A stretch of DNA of 64,000 nt from a virus: positions 1 to 64,000 of IMG/VR virus record IMGVR_UViG_3300020370_000003. The stretch is one strand, 5' to 3'. Both the position numbers and the translations under genes were made by a program. Below are positions 32,662-42,600 of the stretch, in pieces. The notes beneath the pieces were generated by a model that was not told the origin of the DNA, ran no database searches, and was given only the letters and a program-made list of their open reading frames with translations. Numbering within the stretch: the stretch's first letter is position 1; the number at the start of each line of letters is the position of its first letter.

Positions 32662-34194
32662 TTAGAACTCGATTACGATTTTAATGTCTTCTACTTGGTC
32701 GTTTGCACGACTAATTGCTCTCCTATTATCTATGTAAACAACCTGACCGCTATTTGACTTAATCTCTGGTTTTGCATATCCAGAATTAAATCTCATACCC
32801 AAATCATATTCAGTATTATTAATAGTTCTAGAAGAAGAGTTTGGAACAGCAGGGAAGTTTACATCTGGTTGCCCAGCTGCACCTGAAGTTGCACCACTTA
32901 TAACGTTAGATCCATCAAACTCATTCTGTGTACCAGTAACTTCTGGGAAGATACCATCAATTTCATTTTGATAATACTTCAAGACTTTTGTTGTAGCATT
33001 CCAGGATATAACCCTTCCACGTGCAGTAACGTTTGTACCACCAACAACTCTAGTTTGAGTGATAATTTCGTCAGGGACATAGTTACCTTGGAATGTTGGA
33101 TTGAATATAACTGCTTTAGTAGCAGAAACTGTAAGATCTGATATCAACTCAGTTGTACCAAACTTAAGAGGATTGGATATTAATCCAATACGACGGTAGT
33201 CATTATCAACTGGGAAGTCACCAGCACCCTCATCATATGAGAGTTTAGCGTTAATCATAACTCGGAATGCACCAAGTTCGATAACAGTGTCGCTACCATG
33301 ACCACCTGGAGGTGGGATGATTACATCGACTTGACCACCTTGACCAGTACCAATACCAGTAATATTGTCAACAGAAATTTTACCAAAGGTATATCCAGTA
33401 CCACCACTAGTAACAGTAGCAGAAATAATTTTACCTCCATCGACAACAATAGAGACCCTACCGCCAGTACCATCACCGTTAATAGAAACATTATCGTAAG
33501 TACCGTTATTGTAACCTGTACCTGCAGCATTAATAACTACAGTATCAACTTCACCCTCAACAGCATTTGTCTTCACTGCATCATTAGTGAATACAGGCAT
33601 ATAATCGTTCGAGAAGAACTTAAGAACAGATGCAACAGGAATAGTGTACATATACTTCCATCTATAACCATCACCAGTAGTAACAATAGAGGTAGAAGTA
33701 CCAGTAGGTTCAACCGTAGAAGGTTTTCCGTTAGGATCGCTAGGAGAAGTACCGTTATAGATGCACTTATAAACTTGATACTGAGAATTTACAACGTAAA
33801 AGTCAGAATCATATAGTTTAGTAGCACCAGAAGCAGCAGTTTTACTTGGAGAATAGTCATGTCTATACATGTCATAGGTGAAACCTAATCCACCAGTAGT
33901 TTGTTCTGGGGAAACCCAGTCAATTCTACGAGAGACTTGAACAGTATCAGAAGCGAGGACTCTCTTCAACGATATCATGTCATCGTAAGAACCCGAAAAT
34001 TCGGAAAATGAATCAACTGCCTGTGGAGGCGAGTTTTCATTATCCCACGATTGTGGTCTACCTATAAAAAGGTATACACGATCTCGTGTAGCACCTGCAT
34101 CCGTATCGGATTGCGTTGGGTCTGGACCTTCGAGAGCCTTAATAAATTTTAATGCTGAAAAAATCCTAAATTGATCAGTTAATAGAGCTGCCAT
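32662..34194 (-). CDS. gp8: Baseplate wedge protein gp8
   Basis: This 510-aa protein matches T4 gp8 (334 aa) at several positions recalled from the family. The N-terminal VYLFIGRPQSWDNENSPP corresponds to the FITFGRSEPW region, TTGDGYRWKYMYTIP to the GDGYVWEYLFEIP region, DYRRIGLISNPLKFG to the FRQISIITNPLEA region, and the end YIDNRRAISRANDQVEDIK to the MENRPPI region. Relative to T4 it contains inserted beta modules: a GTGY-type pair near residues 215-280 (bases about 33350-33560) and a V-x-G-x-TS-like pair near 360-430. gp8 dimers form part of the inner wedge with gp6, gp7 and gp53. A CATAAATA element precedes the gene in a 35-base gap. Confidence 0.93.
   Translation of the reverse strand: MAALLTDQFRIFSALKFIKALEGPDPTQSDTDAGATRDRVYLFIGRPQSWDNENSPPQAVDSFSEFSGSYDDMISLKRVLASDTVQVSRRIDWVSPEQTTGGLGFTYDMYRHDYSPSKTAASGATKLYDSDFYVVNSQYQVYKCIYNGTSPSDPNGKPSTVEPTGTSTSIVTTGDGYRWKYMYTIPVASVLKFFSNDYMPVFTNDAVKTNAVEGEVDTVVINAAGTGYNNGTYDNVSINGDGTGGRVSIVVDGGKIISATVTSGGTGYTFGKISVDNITGIGTGQGGQVDVIIPPPGGHGSDTVIELGAFRVMINAKLSYDEGAGDFPVDNDYRRIGLISNPLKFGTTELISDLTVSATKAVIFNPTFQGNYVPDEIITQTRVVGGTNVTARGRVISWNATTKVLKYYQNEIDGIFPEVTGTQNEFDGSNVISGATSGAAGQPDVNFPAVPNSSSRTINNTEYDLGMRFNSGYAKPEIKSNSGQVVYIDNRRAISRANDQVEDIKIVIEF
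32900..33110 (-). repeat. V-x-G-x-T beta module inserted in gp8
   Basis: Encodes FQGNYVPDEIITQTRVVGG, ARGRVISWNATTKVLKYY and FDGSNVISGATSG, a divergent member of the same module as in gp14. Confidence 0.55.
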
Positions 34195-34220
34195 TTCCTA
34201 GTGACTATTGTCCTCTTGTT

Positions 34221-34228
34221 TATTTATG
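34221..34228 (-). promoter_or_regulatory. Late promoter CATAAATA upstream of gp8
   Basis: CATAAATAA on the minus strand in the 35-base gap between the 1384-aa gene and gp8, 27 bases before the gp8 ATG. Confidence 0.65.
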
Positions 34229-34229
34229 T

Positions 34230-37200
34230 CTATTTGGAACGAACTATAGTTGAATACTCAATTCGTTGAATTCTATATCTCGCTCCACTATTACCAACTG
34301 CATCTTCACCACCTAATATTGCTTGAGCAGCCGCTCCAGTTCCAGTGGTATCACCAGCAGCAGGAGTGAATGTTACTGTAGGATGAAGAGCATAAAACCC
34401 ATCAACACTTTGTACTATTCCAAATCCACCACTAGTAAGAGTAATATCTTTTACTTGGTCACCAGCAGTTGTCATATTAATAGTACCTGTTGCTGTTATA
34501 TCTCCAATATCTTCAACAACTAATGTTGGTGGTGCAGTATAGTTAGTTCCTGGATTCTGCAATACAAAATCTACTACAGTTGTATTGTATGAAAATTCAT
34601 ATAAGTAACCATTCACACCCTTATTAACATCACCAGTATTATATGGAGTTATATCTTTAAGTTGTAAAATACTATTTACAGGATCCCAAGAAACTACTGT
34701 TCCTCTTACACCTGAAACAGAACCAGTTACAATTTCATTAACACCAAATGACAAATTATTTGAAACACTAGGATCTAAGAACAAATTGACAAGTGCCTCA
34801 TGTTCTACACCATCAGTCAATGTTCCAGCAGCACTAATGGTTGCGTATTTAAACGGAATAGCAGCATCTTTAATCTGGTCACCAACTTGGAATAGAGTTG
34901 TGTTTTGTCCACCAAGAGTTTCTTCAATACCATATAATGAGAAATACATACCACCATCAAGACTAATTTGATTTTCAAAAGTTGTGCCAGTATTAACAAG
35001 ATCTATAATTCCATCTCCAGCACCATCCAATTCATCATCATCTTCAAACTTCTTATCTATCATAAGACCAATAGGAACTGTTAATGTAACAATACCTGGT
35101 CCTCCAAGGTCATCTAACAGAACATGAGGGTTAAATCCACCAGGAGCACTATTAGCAACACCAGCATCAAACTGAACAATAGCATCTTCAGTTGATGGTC
35201 TACCACCATCAATAAATGCTAATTCATCTACTTCAAATGTAACTAGAAGTTCTCTCGTAAATTTATTAAAGTCATAAACTTTAGCAACCTTATTACTAGC
35301 ATTCTCAACTTTTCTAATAACTCTGTCACCTACATTAAATTCATATGCTGATGAACCATCAGGATTATTCTGTCCAATATCAAGAATAACTCTTTGGTCA
35401 TAGTTAAAGTTTACACCTCTGGTTAGTCCTGAGAATTTACCAGGAGCTTTATTTGTATATGCTATTGTTTCCTTATTAAGGATAACAGTACCAGAACCAG
35501 GATATGCGTCTGTAGAATCAACATATATTGTTGTATCTGATGGATCAACATCTTTAACAAGACCTGTAAGATAATTAGCACCTGAGTTGTATGCCTGTCT
35601 TGCTCTAGTCTTACGTTTAAGGTTAACAAGTTTAGTGAATATAACTGATGGTGGATTAATATATCCATTACCAGGGTCTGTAACTACTATTTCACTAATA
35701 GAACCTTGAGCAATTCTTGCTTCTGCTTTTGCTCCTATACCTCCACCACCAGTAATTAAAATATAAGGAGGTTCTTCATAGTATTCACCAGCATCAACTA
35801 TAGAAATATTTTTAATTTGTCCTAATGTGTCAACAGCTGCAGCACCTTCAGCACCTTGTCCACCACCACCTTCAAATATAAGAGTTGGTGGAGATGAATA
35901 CTCTCTACCACCATTCATTAAAGAAAGACCAGTAACTGTTTGTACTATAGGACTACCAGTACCACCACTACCTTCTCCACCTAAAATTCTTGCTGTAGCA
36001 GGACCAAAATAATTATCTCCCATTTTGGTCATCTTAATATAATCAATCTGGCCAGGATTTGCAGCACTTAAAACAATTTCACCTTCTGCCCCACCTGGAA
36101 AAATGTCTGCTGCCTGTGGAAGAGTGTCTCCTTCAAATATTGCTTTCCCATAAAATCTAGAACCAATAACATATGGGTATACAGGATTACCTGAACTATC
36201 CTCTGTCATAAAGTAAGCATATGTTCCATTTGGATACTCTGGAGTTACAGCAAACCTACCATTATACTCATCAAGAGTACCTTGATTATCCCAAATATTA
36301 TCTTCAACTAGATCACCCATCACATAACCATCTTGAACAGTTCTTACCCCTATTCCAGCAGATGTATAAGCAAAGAAATATAATGCTAATGGTGCATCTA
36401 CAGGAACTAGAAATCTTATCTCTCTAGAAGAAGCCGCATTAAATCCAGAATTATATGCAGCATACGTTACTTCAGATCCTTCTAACCAATAACTAATACC
36501 AACTCCATTATACAAATATGATGAATCTTGAGGAGTAGATGATACATGCCATCCATCTTCTGTTGTAGATAGTAACATCTGATTGTTATACAACGATGCA
36601 TCATTCTGTTGGAAGATATATGTATTACCTCTTAAAAGATTTAAGAATGAAACCTGACTGCCATCAAAATTGTAAGTACCATTAGCAAGAGTTACTGCAT
36701 AAGTTACCGTTGTTGGTGTAGTAATTTGTGGTCTTGCACCTGCTATTTCAGCACCTGTTTTTAATCTATAACCACTAGTTTCTCTTGCAGCTGAACCACT
36801 ACTATTATATCCATAAGGACCATAAATTGGATAACCATCATAAGACATACCTAAGATCTTAGAGTGTCCATCAGCATGTCTACTGTAATCTGGTGAAGCA
36901 CCACCAGAATAATAATCAGTAATATAATAATCATTAGTTGGTGTATGTGCTTCAACTGTAGGGTCTAAGATCATATAACCTTCATGACCTTCATGACCAG
37001 ACATATATCTGTGATTCTTACAATAGTAGTAAATACGATTAGTCTCATCCTCATTCATTATAAACAGAGGTTGTAACTCATTCTCATAATCTGTAGATGG
37101 TGCTGCACTTGCACCTGTACTATTATAATAAAGTGACCCACCATTCAATAAACCATCCTGTGTAGTACTGAACTGCATAGGATGACCATCTGTATGATGT

Positions 37201-38384
37201 TCTCCAGGAGAATTAGTAGGATCAGATTGATTCCATTTAATTAAATAATTTCTTTGAACTTTAATATCTTCAGGAGAAAGATAATATTGACCTGGAACAA
37301 ATGGACCAAACTCAGCAGCATCCGTTCCAAAATCAATATAAAAAATACCATTAGGGAAATATGTTACTGGTTCTGCAATTCTAAAACTAAAACCAGTAGA
37401 ACCTAAAAGTACATCATCCTCAGTAAATGTATTTTTAAGATCTCTTAGATATACATGTGTAATTACTCCTAGATTATTCTTTACAATCTTTGCAATTTCT
37501 CCTCTACCATTACCTCCAATTTCATCTACTGTTCTACCAACTTCAACAACACCTAAAGTTTGATCAACATTTTCAACTTGCAACATTACATTATCAAATT
37601 CTACCTTAATATTCCAAGTAAATTGTTGTTGCTTACCCCACTCAAAAACACCATTTTTAGAAGCGAATTCGCCAATAGTTTTACTAGACTGATAATAATA
37701 AACTGCATTATCAACTACAGTATGATGCACACTACTATTTTTAATATGAGTATGCTTTACAGCATCTATTGTAAATCCTGGAGGTGGACTTCCATCTGGA
37801 CCCCATTCTGGTGTATGAAGTAATCCACCGTTCGCTAATATACCAGTAACTTTATCTAATTGTTCTTCTCTAATACTAGGGTCTGGTACATCTTTACCAC
37901 CCCTGAATATAAATTCTTGATTAAATGGTCTATCTACTAAGTAACTTTGACCACCTGGTTCTCTTTCTTGATCTATAATAGAAGGCTTAGGACTATTATC
38001 AGAAGTAATAGTAATCCTATCCGAGTTGGCACTAAATGTTCCTACAGTTGGAGAGTTTGGATGAGTCTGCCATATCTTATTAATATCAAATGAACTAACA
38101 ACATTAGGAGTATCCTGAGATGGAATTATTTGTAATCTTAAAGGATCGTATCCTTTACCTCTTTCTAAGACTCTAACGTGTATTATCTTACCAGATTCTT
38201 CATCAATAATAGGATACAGTAATGCTGCCTGGTCAGGTGTACCACAACCAGTAATAGTTAAACGTGGAGGATCCTCTTGAGAATATGAATCCCCTCCTTC
38301 AACTACTCTTACCGCACGAACTCCAAAAACTTCATCAAATATAGGTTCAATTACAGCACCACTTCCAGGAACAGTTCTTGCCAT
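34230..38384 (-). CDS. Large virion protein with cupredoxin-like and YHYH-like domains (1384 aa)
   Basis: The N-terminal third carries G-x-G-Y modules. Residues about 370-470 form a cupredoxin-like domain with an intact type-1 copper set: His401 in DGHPMQFS and Cys455, His458, Met461 in YYYCKNHRYMSGHE. Residues about 505-760 carry a YHYH-like domain with LGMSYDGYPIYGPYGYN and, after an inserted second cupredoxin-like fold lacking Cys (VPVDAPLALYFFAYTSAG), DEYNGRFAVTPEYPNGTYAY. A cluster of GGGG-x-GA and G-x-GY repeats follows (about 35640-36080), then an RG-type module and a V-x-G-x-x-S module. It lies between a cupredoxin-like 408-aa protein and gp8. I infer a baseplate-associated or fibre role. 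No T4 counterpart recognised. Confidence 0.8.
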   Translation of the reverse strand: MARTVPGSGAVIEPIFDEVFGVRAVRVVEGGDSYSQEDPPRLTITGCGTPDQAALLYPIIDEESGKIIHVRVLERGKGYDPLRLQIIPSQDTPNVVSSFDINKIWQTHPNSPTVGTFSANSDRITITSDNSPKPSIIDQEREPGGQSYLVDRPFNQEFIFRGGKDVPDPSIREEQLDKVTGILANGGLLHTPEWGPDGSPPPGFTIDAVKHTHIKNSSVHHTVVDNAVYYYQSSKTIGEFASKNGVFEWGKQQQFTWNIKVEFDNVMLQVENVDQTLGVVEVGRTVDEIGGNGRGEIAKIVKNNLGVITHVYLRDLKNTFTEDDVLLGSTGFSFRIAEPVTYFPNGIFYIDFGTDAAEFGPFVPGQYYLSPEDIKVQRNYLIKWNQSDPTNSPGEHHTDGHPMQFSTTQDGLLNGGSLYYNSTGASAAPSTDYENELQPLFIMNEDETNRIYYYCKNHRYMSGHEGHEGYMILDPTVEAHTPTNDYYITDYYSGGASPDYSRHADGHSKILGMSYDGYPIYGPYGYNSSGSAARETSGYRLKTGAEIAGARPQITTPTTVTYAVTLANGTYNFDGSQVSFLNLLRGNTYIFQQNDASLYNNQMLLSTTEDGWHVSSTPQDSSYLYNGVGISYWLEGSEVTYAAYNSGFNAASSREIRFLVPVDAPLALYFFAYTSAGIGVRTVQDGYVMGDLVEDNIWDNQGTLDEYNGRFAVTPEYPNGTYAYFMTEDSSGNPVYPYVIGSRFYGKAIFEGDTLPQAADIFPGGAEGEIVLSAANPGQIDYIKMTKMGDNYFGPATARILGGEGSGGTGSPIVQTVTGLSLMNGGREYSSPPTLIFEGGGGQGAEGAAAVDTLGQIKNISIVDAGEYYEEPPYILITGGGGIGAKAEARIAQGSISEIVVTDPGNGYINPPSVIFTKLVNLKRKTRARQAYNSGANYLTGLVKDVDPSDTTIYVDSTDAYPGSGTVILNKETIAYTNKAPGKFSGLTRGVNFNYDQRVILDIGQNNPDGSSAYEFNVGDRVIRKVENASNKVAKVYDFNKFTRELLVTFEVDELAFIDGGRPSTEDAIVQFDAGVANSAPGGFNPHVLLDDLGGPGIVTLTVPIGLMIDKKFEDDDELDGAGDGIIDLVNTGTTFENQISLDGGMYFSLYGIEETLGGQNTTLFQVGDQIKDAAIPFKYATISAAGTLTDGVEHEALVNLFLDPSVSNNLSFGVNEIVTGSVSGVRGTVVSWDPVNSILQLKDITPYNTGDVNKGVNGYLYEFSYNTTVVDFVLQNPGTNYTAPPTLVVEDIGDITATGTINMTTAGDQVKDITLTSGGFGIVQSVDGFYALHPTVTFTPAAGDTTGTGAAAQAILGGEDAVGNSGARYRIQRIEYSTIVRSK
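35640..36080 (-). repeat. GGGG-x-GA / G-x-GY repeat cluster in the 1384-aa protein
   Basis: Encodes successive units PPTLIFEGGGGQGAEGAAAV, YILITGGGGIGAKAEARIA and similar, each followed by an IxxIxxxDxGxxY strand. Confidence 0.7.
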
Positions 38385-38390
38385 ATTTTA

Positions 38391-39617
38391 TTAACCGATT
38401 ACGTTGATTACGCCATTCATAGCAGCGTGTAATGTACACTGATAATAAAGAATAGCTGGGGCATCCATAGGAACAGTCCAATAAAGAACAGCAGTTCCAC
38501 TACCAGTTTGACCAGCAGTATATGGGTTACCACTCAAACCTTGACTACTCTGTATTCTAAATGGGTGTGCAGATGCTTGAACAGTATTATCAAAAGCATA
38601 TGTCATACCCTTCATAACAGAAAGAGTTGCATCAGCAGTTGCAGATGAAAATCCAGGTCCAGCAAATGTATAGTCAGATGAACCAGAAGCATTTACTTCC
38701 CACCAAGTAATAGGACTGCGTGTAACAACCCAATTAGTACCATTATAAAATAATGAATCTCCTTGCACTAAACCACCAACATCAGTATCTGTTAAAGCAG
38801 CAAATGTGGTAGTAAGAGTTCCAGAAAAATCTACTGTTAAAGTATCACCAACAACTGTTGTTGTTATATTAGTTCCACCAGCAACTGTTAATGTATCAAC
38901 TTGACTATTAGCAGTTGTAGACCCAGTATCACCAGCAACAGTAGCAAATAAGTTTACAGAACTAACTCCAGCAGCATCATCACCTGGTTTCCATTTAGCA
39001 GCAGTTGAATCCCATTTAAGAACTTGATTATTTGTAGGAGCAACAGTAGTTGTATCAATATCTGCTAATAAATCAACACTAGAATACTCAGTAATAAGTT
39101 TTGCTCTTACATCACCAACACCACCTGTAGTAATATTAATGTTAACATATGGATTATCATCACCATCTACAGTAAAGAAAAATCCACCATAAGCTGCAGC
39201 AGAAGGTGCATTACCCAATGCTGGAAATTCATTTTTGTAACCTATTCTCGTGGGGAAGTCAAAATCTCCAGTCGCACCATCAAAAGTAGCAGTAACACCG
39301 CCAGCAGAGATAGTAACATCTCCTGTCCCATTGGGAGCGAGAGAAATGTTTCCATTACTTGAGGATATGATAGAATTTCCATTTACATCCAGTCCTGATG
39401 TTAAAGTTGTAAGATCTGACGGTAAGAAATTACTACCATTATAGCGGAGAACTTGACCAACAGCAGGGTTTATGACACTAAGTTGTATATTAGTACCATT
39501 ACCAATTGCGGAATATATCTCATTGAAATTGTCGTTAATCTTGTCGCCTCCACCACGCAGGGTATCCCCTGTGTTATCATTAGCTACCGTACCAAGATTT
39601 AGTGATTGTTTGGCCAT
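38391..39617 (-). CDS. Virion protein with fibre-type N-terminus and C-terminal cupredoxin-like domain (408 aa)
   Basis: The N-terminus QSLNLGTVANDNTGDTLRGG followed by GDKINDNFNEIYSAIG is a module common at the start of phage tail fibre/virion proteins. The middle is Thr/Asn-rich with beta character. The last 110 residues resemble cupredoxins: a strand at TYAFDNTVQAS, His351 in AHPFRIQSS, then TVPMDAPAILYYQCTLHAAM containing Cys394, His397 and Met400. The C-x2-H-x2-M spacing is the same as in amicyanin. Position between the gp7-like giant and the 1384-aa cupredoxin-bearing protein suggests that they assemble together. A CATAAATA element fused to the upstream TAA precedes it. Copper binding is inferred from the residues only. 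Confidence 0.82.
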   Translation of the reverse strand: MAKQSLNLGTVANDNTGDTLRGGGDKINDNFNEIYSAIGNGTNIQLSVINPAVGQVLRYNGSNFLPSDLTTLTSGLDVNGNSIISSSNGNISLAPNGTGDVTISAGGVTATFDGATGDFDFPTRIGYKNEFPALGNAPSAAAYGGFFFTVDGDDNPYVNINITTGGVGDVRAKLITEYSSVDLLADIDTTTVAPTNNQVLKWDSTAAKWKPGDDAAGVSSVNLFATVAGDTGSTTANSQVDTLTVAGGTNITTTVVGDTLTVDFSGTLTTTFAALTDTDVGGLVQGDSLFYNGTNWVVTRSPITWWEVNASGSSDYTFAGPGFSSATADATLSVMKGMTYAFDNTVQASAHPFRIQSSQGLSGNPYTAGQTGSGTAVLYWTVPMDAPAILYYQCTLHAAMNGVINVIG

Positions 39618-39637
39618 TACTCGCTACATTTTTTAGT

Positions 39638-39645
39638 TATTTATG
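39638..39645 (-). promoter_or_regulatory. Late promoter CATAAATA fused to the giant gene's stop
   Basis: CATAAATAA on the minus strand. The TAA within it (39641-39643) is the stop codon of the giant gp7-like gene. The ATG of the 408-aa gene follows 21 bases later. Confidence 0.6.
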
Positions 39646-42600
39646 GTGTTTCAGGGTCTACTAACTCTTCACCATATTGTGAAAGGTCAGGAGCAGTCCA
39701 ATCATCAGGAACTGATGTCTCAACCTCAATATTAGGATTTTGATATCCAGTACCTTGGTTATTAATAACAACTCCACCGACACCAACTAGTGCGTTAATA
39801 TCTCCTTCAAAACCAGATATAGAGTCAACTCTAACATTTGGTCTGCTTGTGTATCCAGATCCACCTGAAGTAACCTGTACACTATTAATAAATCCTGAAG
39901 TTAAATTTGCCTGTGCTTGTGCGTTCTGTCCGAACACAGAACCAAGATAGTCAAATGTAATTAGAGAGTTTGAAGACTCAATAACAGCAACCTCTCTGTC
40001 TGATGTCTCACCTTGGATGTCAATAAAGTCACCAGGTTCGATAGGTGGAATAACTTCAGCAGCATCAACGTCTGCCTCAGAACCAACGTAGGAGAATCCA
40101 ACAAATGTAGAACCTACACGAGGAATCTCAGAGAAAATGATACGTGAACCAACCAATTCAAAACCAACGCCTGGTTCCTGAATAACACCGTTAAGTGAAA
40201 CGATGATATTATTCTCAGGTCTGATAGTTGTGGACTGAACACCATCCGTAAGCGTTAGTGAGTAGAATACATCATTACGCTTGAGGTTGAATGACTGACG
40301 TAAGGAGTCAAACTCGAATGAGATATCATCCAACTGTCTCAACTTACCTACGTAGAATCCTGTAAATGATGCTCCTAAATCTGGTGGTTCTGTGAACTGA
40401 ATAGAATCAGAGAACGCTGTATAAGCAGAAGACGCACCAGGTGGTTGAAGAATACCATTAACAAATATAAGAAGATGTCCAGCTGGATCTGGTAGGTACT
40501 GAGTACCATTACCAGTAGAGAGTTTGAATGTAGTTTGAACTCCATCAAATCCCTTAAATGCTCTCTTAACACGTGCGAGAAGTGGAACTTTATTTACCAC
40601 GATTGCCTTATAATCATCAGCACTGATAATTGCATCCTTAGTAACAAATGTTCCTTTGATATTACTTAGATAAACTCTCTTAAGAGTACCGCTATCACGT
40701 ATATCCTGAATTAAAGCTGAACCAGCACCAGGTGTGACAACCCTTGTAGTTACAGATGCGTAACCAACTGGGAAGTTATTTCCAACTCCATAATCACCTA
40801 CGAGATCTCCATTTGTAAGAGGTGTTCCTTGGAAATCAGCAACATATAAGAAGTTGTTATCTAGATCAACTTCAGAAATTATTGCATAATTATCAAAGTC
40901 CTGTATACCACCAACAACCTTATAAAGTCTACTACCAACAGTAAATTCATTCAATCCACTAATGACTGTAATACCCAAGCGTGTATATCCAGCAGATGCG
41001 ATTCTATCACCAACTGATATATCAAAACCATCAAACTTATTAACTTCAATATATTGTCTAGAAACTTCAGGATAAACAACAGAAGTTGTTTCAAATGAAC
41101 CTAATAGAGTTTCAGTATCAACTGTTAAAGTACCACCTGTATTATCAAGTACAGCAGCTTCTGTACGTATAAATTCGGTTGGAGTAGCAGTTGCACCACT
41201 AGTGTATGCCTTAAATGGAACCGATGCCTCAAATGTACCCTTAAGGTCTATAATTTGAAGACGATCTGTAATTACACTAATCTGTCCTGTTGGTGGTAAT
41301 TGTGCTCTATCAGATTCAACTATATCAAGAGCTGCAAATGTACCAGCACTCATTATCACATCTACGTATCTGTAGTTCTCATCTTCCCATAATCCATGAA
41401 CAGTTCCATTTACAGCATTATCAGATACCTTTCTAATAGTTTCACCTATCCAGAATGGTCCATCTGTTATCTCAGCATCAAATCGTAATCTCTGATAGAT
41501 GTTAACAATCTCACCTTCATTAACAGTCATAGTTTCTAATTCTGCATATGCACCACTATTAAATCCATACAAGTAATCAGAATCATTTAATCCACCACCT
41601 AAACCAATTGGTACTTCTCTAGTTCCATATGTGTAGGTAGGCATACTAATACCATTGTTAACAGTGATATTAGTGTAGAATGTATCTAAACCTAGTTGTC
41701 CTTTTAGAATATCTAAGTTACTTCTGATACATCTAGTTACTGACTTATCGTTATAGTATGCAGAAGAGTTAGCATCAAAGTACTTAATATAACTTGCAGC
41801 AGGTGAAGGTGATGTGAGTGTATCACTTATTGCCTGACTTGCATAAGTTTCTAAAGCACTTAAAGCATAGGTCTTAACATTGTACTCAGTATCTGCGTAG
41901 AATATTTCACCAAGTTGAGAAGTGTATGGGTCAATAGTACCAACAGATAATTTAGCACCCCACATAAACATACCACTTGCACCATCACCCAAGTATGATA
42001 AAGAATTAGTAGTATCATACATTAAGAATTGAGCACGTAATTCACTAAATCCAAAGGATATAGTTGTTGTAATATATGCTCTATACCATCCATTACCATA
42101 AGGTACTGAACCATATGCATCACCACTTATACCACCTTGAGGTTGGAATAATGTTCCAGCAGTTCCTGTAGCAAGATCTAAGTCAAAGAATACATCTTGC
42201 TGACCAACTGTACCAGCATCCATAACAAGACCGAATCTAACTTTATTAAATTCATCTCCTTTAAAGAATACTGAGAATGTATATTGCTGATTATCATCAT
42301 CAGTAGCTGCTCCACCTTCGTCAAAACTATTGTTAGTATCATCAAACTTAATAGTTCCATCATCCCACGTATCATAAGATGTTAAACTATAGTTTCTACT
42401 AGTATAGTGATAACCATTACTCTGATAAGCAATTAATTTTTCTGCAGTTTGTGTACCATCTGGTGCTTGTGCAAAATCATCACTAATAACAATATAACCA
42501 GGAAGCCAATTAAATCTTATTTGCTCTGGATTTGAGAATAAGTTAGGTGCAGATACCTGACCTTGGATATTAGATTGTATATTCTTAGCAAAAGCAATAG

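Noticed and set aside
33298-33816. 172-codon plus-strand frame opposite gp8
   Set aside because: Ser/Thr/Asn/Arg-rich antisense composition from the gp8 repeats; no promoter or Shine-Dalgarno.
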